DNA from: Megalonaias nervosa
Lineage: Eukaryota > Mollusca > Bivalvia > Unionida > Unionidae
Direction: 5' to 3'
NCBI GenBank assembly: GCA_016617855.1
Contig: JAECUM010094129.1
Span: 1-64,000 of the forward strand
DNA: 64,000 nucleotides
Both the position numbers and the translations under genes were made by a program. Each line of letters opens with the position of its first letter. Within the stretch, counting starts at the first letter, position 1. The notes under the pieces were generated by a model, which had not been told where the DNA came from, made no database searches, and saw only the letters and a program-made list of their open reading frames with translations. Positions 1 to 10,318 of this stretch are shown here, in pieces.

Positions 1-979
1 TCCTCAGAATAGGAAATGCTCTTTCGCTGTCACTGTTGTTGATCTCCAGCTGAGAAAGGAAAGTTATATTCAACAAGAAAACTCAGAAACAATGCTTCAG
101 CATTTGTAACTTGCAGGACTTGAGTGGGTGGCTTAAGTACTCAGAGCTGAAATCTGCTGGGTGCTTTTTCGCATCGTTCTGCTACATGCCCACTGTGGCC
201 TGTATCGTTGCCTACAACCTAGCTGTCATACATGTACTATATCATAATATTATATAGTACATTTATGACAGGTAAATTGTTAAGCAAAGATATAAGCCTC
301 TGTGCATATTCCCAATTCTAAGATTCGCAGCAAACTTCTGTACGAAAAGCATAATGTACAGTAAGTATATTGATGTTTGATGGCTGAATGCAAGGTCAAT
401 TTTTGGTGTACTCCAATCTATATTAACTTTTGTTGATACAGATCTTTGTTCGTGGAGGTGAAAACATTTTAATCAATGTGTAGCTTTATTATGAAATGGT
501 ATTAATCCATTAAGATGAAACGTCAAACAATTAGTGCTGGTCTGCGCATATGCAGAAAAATATGAACTCAAGCAAATTATGATACATGCTAATCCTTCAA
601 TATCGGAAAAATTCCTACACTCAAAAAAGCTGTCTACATTTGGTGTTTGTTTATACGAGTATGCACATGTGCCATAAAAATTTCGTTCTGCCCAGACTTT
701 CTTCATGAGTATTTGTAAAACTTCTGTTCGAAATGAGGTTTATACACTTTACAATGCTTGCTACAGGGCAAACTAACAATGATATAGTTCTACTACTAAC
801 TTCACGACTAGCAATACAGGACCATTATTGATATCAGTGACCACTGCTGCTATTTTGACTAACACTTAACAGGATAAAATTTATTTTATTCATTATTTAA
901 GCCAATTAAGAACTTGGGAACACGTGATATTTTCCCCATGCAATGTGAATCTGTGAATCACTATCAGAAGTCGTAAAAT
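1..979. other. No gene seen; possible polyA signals of a minus-strand gene
   Basis: No convincing coding sequence or repeat. On the minus strand AATAAA-type hexamers occur (plus-strand TTTATT around 878-895), just beyond a possible terminal exon at 980-1065. They could mark the 3' end of the minus-strand gene that appears to start near 14.2 kb. Confidence 0.3.
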
Positions 980-1065
980 TCACGCTAAAATCATGAGGAT
1001 TGGCAGGTCTGCATAGTCATCAGCAGCAGCTGTAGTTGTCTCAATGTCCTTAAGTATTTTCCCTC
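980..1065 (-). CDS. Possible terminal exon of minus-strand gene (uncertain)
   Basis: On the minus strand a short open stretch runs into a stop at 980-982 and reads ...DIETTTAAADDYADLP.... A second frame is also open, with a stop at 991-993. A weak acceptor (pyrimidine-rich tract, then GATGAG or TGAAG) lies near 1060-1070, and AATAAA-type signals follow within about 100 bases. The acidic, threonine/alanine-rich reading looks protein-like, but I cannot fix frame or acceptor. It fits as the 3' end of the gene whose exons lie at 4.9-14.2 kb. No homology recognised. Confidence 0.2.
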
Positions 1066-1384
1066 TTCTTCACTCATCCCCATAAACAAACAAGATAAAT
1101 TTTTTTATATTATTGCTTATTTAAAAACAGCGTATGGATATTTTAAACTATTTCATATTAGATATATTAATGTTTCTATCAGCTTCTATATTTTTAGATT
1201 TATTGTGTTCATTACAATTATCGTCTGTGCTATTTCACCTCATTCCCAAAACAGAACCGGATTGAACTAATTTCATAATTAAGACTGTATACAGTTTCAA
1301 AACTTGAATCTCTATGATCACAGACATACCTCTTTCGAAAATGATTTCATGCCGAAGGCTTCTTGTTTTGCCAGTATTAAGTGC

Positions 1385-1566
1385 CATTAGGCCTACGAGA
1401 GCTTGGAGTTTTTTTTCAGCTGCATGTGAGCACTCTGTCCCATTGCATGCAAATCAATATCCTTCTGGCATAATTTGCATTTTGCAAAGCTCTCTGAGAA
1501 AAACAACATAATCCAACTTCTCATTTTCTTCATCTATCCATCGAAGTTGGAATCGGCAGCCAGCCA
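1385..1566 (-). pseudogene. hAT-type transposase N-terminal zinc-finger fragment
   Basis: The minus strand starts at ATG 1564-1566 with MAGCRFQLRWIDEENEKL and, after frame changes, reads KLCQKDIDLHAMGQSAH near 1430-1486. Cys-x2-Cys followed by a spaced His is the pattern of the N-terminal BED/TTF-like zinc finger of hAT-derived proteins. Frame shifts and stops show it is dead and the catalytic domain is absent. Nearby at 1795-1870 is a 'ttcaaggccttgaggg' / 'caaggcttttcaagg' motif of the sort I associate with hAT terminal regions. Family call is by motif memory only. Confidence 0.4.
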
Positions 1567-2023
1567 TGTCAAAGCGAATGATTCAAATTTAAACCACTGC
1601 TACATCCGGGCTTTGTACAATCGTCAAGTTCAAAACATACAACTGCACAGTGGCCAGTTGTGGACAAATTTCCGTTCCGGCACAAACTTAGCAAGACATT
1701 GTTTTTTTTGTTTTTCCCCCGTTTTCTTTTAATAGATTCTGTAAAACAAAAGCTATTTATTAATTCCTTTTGATTTGATTAAACTCAAGGCATTCAAGGT
1801 ACACTGACAATATTTTGAATTTTCAAGGCCTTGAGGGAACAATTCATTTTTCAAGGCTTTTCAAGGTCCCCTATGGAGCCCGTTAAGTTGAATATGCACC
1901 AAAAACTTTTAATTCAAATCTCTGGATATTCATTTCAGCTCTAAAGCTATCTTATGACCTAAGTGCTTGCTTTCAGCAAAGACTAGCCCAGACATTTAAC
2001 GCAGAACTGTTTCTGCATAGACC

Positions 2024-2335
2024 TCTCGGTGACCTAGTTGTTTGAGCATCTGCCTCAGACAGCAGAGGTCACAGCTTGAAACCCTGGCTGAGTCATACCA
2101 AAGACTTATAATAATGGTACTAACAGCTGCCTCGGTAGGTACCCAGCATTATGAAGTTAGTGTTAGGATTGGTCAGATTCATGTGAGGATAATGTGACCG
2201 GGTGGGACATGATGCTACACGTCAGTGGCATGATGCTCCAGTGCTACACATCACTATAAACTGCCCCACTGCAGGAATCGTAGTGATATGACTGAAATTG
2301 ACTAAAAAGACAGTAAAAATTCAAATCTCACGCAT
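2024..2335 (+). mobile_element. tRNA-derived SINE, family 1 (CA-tailed), diverged copy
   Basis: A diverged tRNA-like head (GTGACCTAGTTGTTTGAGC) is followed by the family body shared with copies at 7.9, 33.3, 47.3, 55.9 and 61.5 kb: GTCATACCAAAGACTTATAA, the GGTACC-containing stretch, ATAATGTGACCGGGTGGGAC, and CACTATAAACTGCC. The CA tail has decayed to CTCACGCATGCAG. No clear target duplication. The B-box is degraded, so this is an old copy. Confidence 0.8.
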
Positions 2336-3539
2336 GCAGTTCAAGCCATCCCCTGCTGTGTAACTGTAAATGATGGGCAACAGGTGTTATTGTGCAGAAA
2401 ATAAAATGACAAAAGACACATTACTTCATAGACTATAAATGAACACGTAAGAGCTGCGAAAATATTTACTTCGAGAAGTTAAAATAAAGTGCCTGAACTG
2501 AAAAAATATCTTACTTTGAAGCAGGTACATTAGATGTGTTTGTGCAAACTGCCATAAAGTTTCCATTTTTTATGTGGCCTAGATATGCTAGCAGACATGC
2601 ACCTTCACCTTAATTTTAAGAACATTCCAATGTCAAGTTTCTTTAATATCTGACCTAACAAGCAAACTGGTGTCTTCAATTTTAATTTTTCTATAATTTT
2701 ATTACGCCGAATATTTTAAATTAAAATATTTTAATTGGTTTTATAAACTTCATTCTAACCAATGAATTCCCAATTTTATACTCTTAATAATCTAAGAAAA
2801 TGACTTCAAATACACCCCAACAGAACGTGAAATTTCTGTCATCTCATTAAACCCTGTTACTGTCCAATATTTCTTAGCTTCATTCCTCCAGCATTTCCAT
2901 CTGAAAAAACCTATCTTACATTTTTTTTTTAATGCAGAAAGTCTAAACAGTGCTCCACATAGGATACTAAGGGTAGAGGACATCGTGCCCCATCAACCAA
3001 ATGTGAGAGACAGAATCGAAAGAACAAAGAATACAAAGTTCTTAATACACTAGTGGTGGTTATCAAAACAAGATAATCTTGTTTGCCTTGACATTTTTGT
3101 AACCTTGGCTCATGCTGTATGTACTGCAGTTATCTTTTCCTTGGACACATCATCATTACCAGGGTTTTCTAAAATACTAATATAACAAAACAGACCTTGA
3201 CCTGTTTGAATATCTGGTTCACTGGGAAAGAGCTGCACCATGGAAATTTTCCACTAAGGATCTTGGTCATTAAACATTAATTAATTCATTAGCAATTAAT
3301 GTTTTTACTATAATCTCTTTACATGAATAATTCACTGAATAAATGCCACAATGTGCATTTACTGCTAGTTCAACACCCCCGAGATGGAGCCGAATTTGCT
3401 ATTTATTCTACCTCAAAAATGTTATACCAGCAGCTGTCAGTGATTATGAACTGCAACAAAGTGAGCTACTACGAACTCCAAATTTGTTGAATACCAGAAA
3501 GGTTTTAAAATCTAAAATGCCATCTTGAAGTGTAGGCCA
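2336..3539. other. Intronic/intergenic, no gene
   Basis: Nothing convincing. A 34-base segment on the minus strand at 2515-2548 is followed by a GTAAGA donor and preceded by an AG, but the pyrimidine tract is weak, so it is not called as an exon. Confidence 0.4.
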
Positions 3540-3725
3540 CTGCTGAAGCCAACAAAGAAATGCCCATATATGCACTGGAAAAAATAATGGTAGGCGGTGG
3601 GTGGCCAGTGGCTGGGGGTGGTGTTGGTTGGTTGTGAAGGTTTGGGTTACAATGAAGAAAAAAAAGAAAAAAATTGCTGAAGCCAACAGATGGCCATATA
3701 TGCACTGAAGAAAACTAGTAGGCAG
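3540..3725. repeat. Diverged direct repeat pair
   Basis: A segment around 3541-3590 (GCTGAAGCCAAC... CCATATATGCACTG... TAGGC) recurs at about 3675-3724. A G/T-rich GGTGG-repeat stretch lies between the copies and another follows at 3752-3782. Confidence 0.7.
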
Positions 3726-3903
3726 AATTTCCATTCCTTTCCTTTTCGAAAGACGGTGGGTGGGTGGGTGGGGTTGGGTTGGAGAGAAGCAAACACATTA
3801 GTCATGGTTTGGACTACACTGAAGAAAAACTAAATTGTTGCAACACTGCTTCAATGTATCCTCTGGAAAGAAAACTGAACTGTACACTAGTCATCTGCCC
3901 ACG

Positions 3904-4063
3904 TGAGGCTATAACATGGGGATTGAGAATTCACTGCAAACGTTCTTAAAGAAATGTACTGAGGACTATAACATGTGGGAAGAGAATTGCCAACAGTTCT
4001 AAAAGAAACATGTACTGAAGTATAATACATGGAAAAAATTCACTGCAGTAGTTCTCAAAGAAG
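3904..4063. repeat. Imperfect tandem repeat, about 50-60 bp x 3
   Basis: Three successive units share CTATAACATG, GAATTCACTGC or GAATTGCCAAC, and GTTCT-AAAG motifs. Diverged short minisatellite within the presumed intron. Confidence 0.65.
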
Positions 4064-4160
4064 AATGAACTTTTCAACCAACTAAAATGTTGGCCCAATA
4101 CTAAACATAAAGAGCACACAATTTGTGAAAGGATGCACTCAGTCCTTAATTTTGGGGTGT

Positions 4161-4413
4161 TGTTGCTGTTACAGGGTTTAATGCCATTTTTTTCAGCACA
4201 GGATAGGCTATACTTGGTGGCCAGTATAACTATTGAAAGAAGAACCCGGGAAAACCCCCGAAAGAACCACCGACCCACAAGAAGCTACTGGCAAGCTTTC
4301 TAATGTACCCACACTGGACGAGCCCGAGAGTTCAGCCCACACAGACTGAGGTGAGATGGCAGAGATCAATAATTGTGAGCGCTTCAGACCACTTGGCCAC
4401 TCAGGGCCCCAAG
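4161..4413 (-). mobile_element. tRNA-derived SINE, family 2, flanked by a 10-bp target duplication
   Basis: Read on the minus strand it begins with a tRNA-Leu-like head (GTGGCCAAGTGGTCTGAAGC; A-box region), a degraded B-box region, then a body with CTTGCCAGTAGCTTCTTGTG, GTTCTTTC...GGG, ACTGGCCACCAAGTATAGCC and a 3' GCATTAAACCCTGTAACAGC(AACA) tail. TTTGGGGTGT occurs exactly at 4151-4160 and 4414-4423, a target-site duplication. The ACTGGCCRCC...TATAGCC...GTTAAAC block is a motif I know from mollusc SINE-like repeats (recalled, not checked). The second copy is at 8795-9041. Confidence 0.85.
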
Positions 4414-4423
4414 TTTGGGGTGT

Positions 4424-4892
4424 AATGATTGCCATCACATTTCAAGCGTTGTGTGCACAATTTTCAAAATACCGAACTTTTAATCTCCTATAAAGGAACA
4501 TCTGAAAATAACCTATGACAAAAAGTACAAATGATAAGGGTTAGGAAGCCAGAAACAACAGCATACATGTTATAACTCAAAAAATGCTTTTATCTCAATA
4601 ACAAATTCCCAAGTCTAGGAATGGGGCCCTGAAACCTTTATTGTTAAAATCGTCCCTGCATGCACTGTTTTTATTAAAATGTGTGGGAAGCCATGATTTA
4701 TGAGATTCACAGCAAAACTAATTCAATGTTAACCAATAGTGGCTAGTATACATCTTTTTAAACTTGCAAATGCCAATTTTTAGTAGCAAGTAAGACAATT
4801 TTGCTTGCAACTTAGAACACTAAATGGGTTGGTTAAACACAGATGGATGAATTAAATCCTACATGTGATATGCAGTTCCAATAATACATTAC
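4424..4892. other. Intron, nothing recognised
   Basis: AT-rich, CpG-poor sequence between SINE and exon; no repeat or coding signal seen. Confidence 0.5.
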
Positions 4893-4963
4893 CTGGTGAG
4901 GTGGTTGAAGATAGGTTTCAAACTCTTCGTCTTTCACGGTTTCCTTAACAGCGCCATTGTTCA
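4893..4963 (-). CDS. Internal coding exon of an unidentified minus-strand gene
   Basis: On the minus strand a good acceptor (TTTGTGCATTTTCAG) precedes 71 bases, and a strong donor (CACCAG/GTAATG) follows. Read with one base carried from the previous exon, it is fully open: NNGAVKETVKDEEFETY then LQPPHQ, ending in phase 0. The charged, non-repetitive composition looks like real protein. The phase (1 in, 0 out) matches the 33-base exon at 5926-5958, which ends with a single G, giving GTG (Val) at the junction. I do not recognise the family. Alternative: a fortuitous splice-like interval, less likely given both signals and codon content. Confidence 0.55.
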
Positions 4964-5925
4964 CTGAAAATGCACAAAAAGTTTCATCAACAGTCACAAT
5001 TCAAAAATTTCAGCAATAAAAATGTGCCCTGCTGTCACTAAGAACTTATCCACACCTCTGTAGATTCCCAATATATTTACTTCCAAAAAATACTTTCAAT
5101 TAAATTCTCAAAAAATAGTGTGGACATAATAATTTTGATGGGTATTTTTTTCTTCGGTGGTTTTAACATTACTTTAAACAAGTTACTTGCTATATCATGC
5201 AGAGAAAGTGGGAACCAAATTGTGCCATCATGACCCCAGTAAATGAAATCCCAACAGAACACTGGGTACACCTTTCCACAACCACGTACGAAAAACTGCC
5301 AATGCATTCCTAAATCTTTGTCAGTTTAACATATAACCTGGGATTTAAAGAAAAAAAATTAAAAAGTAACAAGAATCTGGTGAATCTCGTACTCAGTTAT
5401 CTCCACTACTGCTTTTATCACAAAATTAGAAATCTGAGCAATTACTAAGATTAAAACTTTAAAATAATCATTAAATAATGGCTATTTTTTAAAAACCTTT
5501 CTACATCAGCTTTCCTTCTTTTTTGACTAGTACAACAACCAAGTTTGTCATGTGAATATTTACAGTGCATAATGTAAATAAAAAATGGGAAACAAACATT
5601 AATACAAACACAAAACTTGTGCAATATTCAGCTATTTCATGCCAACTGTATAAATATTTTAATAACCAACATTTTATAATTTTCAAATCACATGACCATG
5701 GCATTGGTGGATCCTCACTGAATCTCTGTGCAGTAGTTAACTAAAACAAAAAGGCTTAAAATTCTTATCAGATGAAAAAGAGCAAACACCCAAATTAAAA
5801 CAGGACACATCTGCATTTCAAAGCTCAGTGAAAGAGATAGGAAAACACACATAAAATCAATTTATATGCTGTCAGTAGCACAAAAAGTAACACTTCACTT
5901 GGCAAATAGTTGGATTTCCTCTTAC
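4964..5925. other. Intron, nothing recognised
   Basis: About 960 bases of AT-rich, CpG-poor sequence between the two candidate exons, without an identifiable repeat. Confidence 0.45.
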
Positions 5926-5958
5926 CTTTCCCACTTTGTTTGAGATACTTTGACATTT
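5926..5958 (-). CDS. 33-base microexon of the same minus-strand gene
   Basis: Minus strand: acceptor TTTACATTTTGATGACAG, then 33 bases, then donor AAAG/GTAAGAGG (near consensus). Read with one base from the previous exon it gives MSKYLKQSGK plus one trailing G. The upstream exon at 13976-14000 ends with a single G in the right phase, so the junction codon would be GAA (Glu); the downstream exon supplies TG to make GTG. All junctions between the four called exons are therefore phase-compatible. Other exons could lie in the 8-kb intron between. No recognised domain. Confidence 0.5.
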
Positions 5959-7929
5959 CTGTCATCAAAATGTAAATAAAGGGATGGGAAAATTTAGTTT
6001 ACCTGACAGACTGCTCAACCTCAGCTGAAAGTTGCCTTGGGCTTCAGAGTATGTCAAGTGTCATGTCTCTTTAGAAAGCAGTCAGTATGCAACAGTCACA
6101 TTAGGACGGAAATCAGATAGTTTGATCCCACCGATATCATAAATAACTGGTTAAGCACTCAGCTTTGTAAAGGTTCAGGGTCTTGACGATTGAGAGGGAT
6201 ATGTTTAATTTACTATCAATAAATATTCTGTGCGAGAACCACGCTGTTTGCTTGTTTCATGTGCTGTCGTCAGTCAATCAGTTATAAAGTTAATCTGAAC
6301 TTTCAAAAAGGCACTTGAATGATTGGCTAACTGGGTAAGCCATATATTTTCGAAAAACAAATGATCTCCAGTCATCATACCTATCCAATCGTCAAGCCTT
6401 TTCCCATAATCCTGCAAAGTCTCTATGTTTATTTTTTATGATAATTTTCACCCTACGACATTTAACACACTGCATATTATTCTTAGAGCAACAACCAGAA
6501 ACCCGTTGCCACAACCTTGACAAAGATTTATCAAGCAGAGAGCTATGTCAACGTGTTAGTCATGTGATACAACACAATCATCACTGATGCTTGCTCTACT
6601 TTGGATGAATTTGTACTTTCTCAGAGTGGCTCTGACAGTAACATTATTTTAGTTTAAATAAATATGCTGATAATAATGTCCATTCATTCTTTTACAAACA
6701 GTATGTTATGTTCATTTAATATGGGTTTATTGTTGACATCATTTGACTATTGAACCTCTGATGTGAGATTCGTGCAAGTCATGTGACTGGCAGTGCAAAT
6801 GGCAAGTACCAGGTCAAATTTCATCGATGCTGCAGTTTTGTCCTGTCTAACAGCAGATTAAAGAAAAAGCTAGTGTAACCCGTGCTATATTTCAGAAGCT
6901 AAATGATCTTTACATCAATATAAGGTCATTTCAAGTTTACTAGGCCCAGTAGTAAGAGACTACTATATGCTGACACAGCACTGCATGGTGTTGGCAAATA
7001 CCAACTTTTTGATGGTCAAAGGCCACTAGCCCTACATCCACACATAAATGTCCAAATAAAGAGTAGGTGGGAAGGATAAGAAGAAAGTGACTACTTTCAG
7101 TCAACTGTTTCAAATCTTTTAAGGAACAAAAATGCATGTTTTCTTGAATTTATTGCCATAAATAAGAAATATTAAAGGTCTGATATGCTAATACTGCTTA
7201 CATGACCATTCAATGGCTAAGCAAACCTCGGTGCACTACAATTTTCAGGCCATGAATGGGGAAATATACCACTGAAATGAAATGGCTAGTTCTTGCATTA
7301 CTAATAACAATTTGTATGTTAGTTTACACATATACTTTATTTTAATAAACATGTATTTAAAGAAGCCATTCACATGTGCAAATGACACTGCCTTACTAAT
7401 GTTATGTACAAAGTCAAGCTCCAGTTTTCTTTTTGTCAAAAGCAACTACATGCATGTAGAAATACAAATAAATGTTCTTATATTCACTTTGGCATGACAA
7501 TGTACCAAGACAGCTGCAGTCTTAAAATTCCTATTGATCTGAGATGGTGTCGGGTCAGAAAGCACTGGAATGGAAAAGGCCCTGGTTAAAAGGACCAATT
7601 TAAGAGCTTCCATAATAATAATTTTAGAATTTCAAAATTGTTTGGTCCTTGTTTTTACATAAACCTCTAATCACGTTTTTTCTTTTTCTTAACTGTATAT
7701 TGACTGTTTTCAAAGCTATATTAGCAATTGTTATTCGAAGTCATTTGCCCTACCTTCTTCCAACACTTCCAGATCCTGTTTTTGTTGACACAATGACCTT
7801 CTGCAATATTCTGACATTTTTTATACATATATTGCTAAAACATTCAGCAAAAAAATGGAGCGCTGGTCTGAGAGGGTTAACACAAAGACTCAAGTAAACT
7901 ATTGATTGCAAACAGCAGACCCTGATCAT
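5959..7929. other. Intron, nothing recognised
   Basis: AT-rich and CpG-poor. A 22-base acceptor/donor-bounded interval at about 6004-6025 (minus) was considered and not called because it breaks the frame of the next exons. No repeats recognised. Confidence 0.45.
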
Positions 7930-8225
7930 TCCAGTGACCTAATGGTTTAAGCATCAGCCTTGGATGCGGGAGGCCGCAGGTTTGAACCCCGGCCGAGTCA
8001 CACCAAAGACTTATTTTTAAAAATGGTACCAACAGCCTCACCGCTAGTTGCTCAGCATCATGAGGTTAGGACTGGTCAGCCTGGTGTCAGGATAATGTGA
8101 CTGGGTGGGACATCATGCTACATGTCTGCAGCATGATGCCCCAGTGCCAGACATCACTAGAAACTGCCACACTGTAGCAATATGACTGAAAATTTTGTAA
8201 TGCTATGTAAAAAATGCAAATCTCA
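7930..8225 (+). mobile_element. tRNA-derived SINE, family 1
   Basis: tRNA-like head CCAGTGACCTAATGG...; B-box GGTTTGAACCCC; then the shared body (GTCACACCAAAGACTTA, GGTACCAACAG, GGATAATGTGACTGGGTGGG, GACATCACTAGAAACTGCCA, AATATGACTGAAA). The tail is CAAATCTCAGACAG rather than a long CA run. No clear target duplication. It lies immediately upstream of the TIR element at 8280. Confidence 0.85.
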
Positions 8226-8279
8226 GACAGCAAATTATACAGATTGCAGTATCACTATCATCAAACAATAAATCATATT

Positions 8280-9336
8280 CAGGTCTCGGAAATGCTTAAT
8301 CACACATAATTTAATGCACATTTTTTTATCTGGGACGCTAAAAATCACTTATACACGAGTTCTCAGTATGCACGCATTTGCTGGATGGCAAATTCATGGG
8401 CTTGCCAGTCCTGCTTCAACCATCTGCTGAGTGGGAAAATGTGTTGATCAACTGATCATTTTAGCTATTTACAATGAGAAAATTCAGTGGCTGAAAGACC
8501 CCAGATGTTATGTTGTCATTGTACGAGTACATCTGAAGAACATGACCCAATAGACTGGAGGCAAGTTCAAAGACTTGACCTGCCGCAGAGTGGTTGGAAA
8601 ATGTACTGATATTTATAATGACTGAATTGAGAAGCAGAAGACCCGGTGATGTACTTGTGTATAGAGTACACCAAATGAACAACTTTAGCTTTCATTATTG
8701 TGTTCATTTCCAAATGTTGCCAAATAAGTAGTTCAGGTGACCTCGAAATCAAGACGTGTTGAGAGACAAAATGCTCTTTGTAAATTTGGACAAGTTGTTG
8801 TTGTTGTTGTTGTGGGGCTTAACACCATCTTTCAGCACACGATAGGCTATACATGGCGGCCAGTATTAATGGTAGAGGAAGAAACCGGGAAATCAGCGGA
8901 AAGAACCACCAATCCACAAGAAGCTACTGGCAAGCTTTCTCACATATCCACATTCGCCGAATCTTAGACTCGAACCCATGCAGACAGAGGTGAGATGGCA
9001 GTGATCCATAACGGAGAGCGCTTTAGACCACTCGGGACCCCTGGATAAGTATTTTGGGGTTAAATGGCGAATTGACAAAGACTGGAATGAGATCCAGCAG
9101 AGTACTAGAAGTTGTTAGAACTGATATTCCACATGGAACACAAGAGCTGGATGTCAGTGGTGTAAAGAAGTAAGAAAATCAAACTCATTGGCAACCACTG
9201 GTTCTACTTGTCTGGAAATTTTGCATCAGTTATGCCCAATATTCGTCTTGTAGGGAACTGGAACTTTTGATGGTGGGACTCCAGTTTTTCTCAAAATATG
9301 AGTCCTGAACTAGTTTTAACATCCTAGCGAGACTTG
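8280..9336. mobile_element. Non-autonomous TIR element, copy A (hAT5-like: 5-bp target duplication)
   Basis: Left end CAGGTCTCGG, right end GCGAGACTTG, flanked by ATATT on both sides (8275-8279 and 9337-9341). It is homologous along its length to copy B at 10785-11784, apart from a family 2 SINE inserted at 8795-9041. B has cleaner ends (CAGAGGTCTCG...CGAGACCTCTG). Ends of CAGNGG type with 5-bp duplications fit the hAT5 group as I recall it. No transposase inside. A is a little degraded at both tips (2-base loss at the left). Confidence 0.75.
8795..9041 (-). mobile_element. tRNA-derived SINE, family 2, nested in TIR element A
   Basis: Same family as 4161-4413; the minus-strand 3' end carries a (CAA)n tail (plus strand GTTGTTGTTG). 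Target duplication TGGACAAG (8787-8794) / TGGATAAG (9042-9049). Copy B of the host element has the uninterrupted site (TTGGACAGTATTTTGG, about 11418-11433), so the boundaries are set by an empty-site comparison and the SINE is younger than the split of A and B. Confidence 0.9.
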
Positions 9337-9341
9337 ATATT

Positions 9342-10318
9342 CATTTCAACATTTTATTTTAAGTAGTTTAGATCTATTACTATGATATTAAAAAGATTTT
9401 CATATTCCTGTTTTATCACCTATAGATGCTCCCAATAAGGTCACTAGCAGATGATATTCTGCCCATTTTACCTGGACAATGGGCAACCTGGCAGTTTCTC
9501 CTATATGTGATCACCAAAATTTACAATTTTCAACAAGGAACACTGAAGCGAAGTCAACTTATAAATTACAAATACAGATGCAAACAGAAAGCCTAATTTG
9601 CATTCTGTTATGTAATTTTTGTAAAAGTATCTCGAGACTCGAATGAATTTATTTCAACTTCCAATCACCATATAAACTCAACGGTAAATCCACCAGCTGA
9701 CCACAAATATGGCAGCTGATGACGTTATTCTGAACTATCTATTGTCCTTATTGTTAATAGATTTATAAATCTTAAATTGTGTTAGCAATTTCTGTTGTTG
9801 CTAATACTAATTAGACAGTGAATAGCAAAATTATATCTTTTCTTCTCGTCTTTCTATCCCAACAATATATTTAAATAACCCATTAAATATTTTGCTCGCA
9901 TATGGATGTGACACTGTGCAACAATGGGTTGTTTTCCCAGACGTCATGATTATGCACACAAATACCCATAATGCAATTGAAAATCATTACATGTTTCAAC
10001 TTGTTTCTGTATCCGTTTATGTGTCTGTTTATTTATGGATCTATTTGTTCATGAAGGAATAACAGAGGGTTGAAATTTCAATGTTTTACTTGAAGAAAAA
10101 GGGGAAAAGTCACACATTTGGTCTTGTGCAGTTGACATGCATACACAACAGAATGTGATGTATCTGTTTTATCTACAAATGGCTTCATGTAAATCCTCCG
10201 ACTCATTAAGGCAAAAAACTGAGTCAAAATCCAAACATACGAGTCCTATTCAAGCTGATGATCAGTGTAAAGAAGTTTTTAAAAAATAATTATATTGTTT
10301 AAATACACAACAAAAATG
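9342..10318. other. Intronic, nothing recognised
   Basis: No coding or repeat signal identified between TIR element A and the hAT pseudogene. The catalytic C-terminal part of the hAT transposase would be expected here but is not readable. Confidence 0.4.

Noticed and set aside
2515..2548. 34-base exon on the minus strand with GTAAGA donor
   Set aside because: Acceptor lacks a pyrimidine tract; phase to the possible terminal exon is ambiguous.
6004..6025. 22-base microexon on the minus strand (AG before, GTAAAC after)
   Set aside because: Including it breaks the frame of the two following exons, one of which would then hit a stop.
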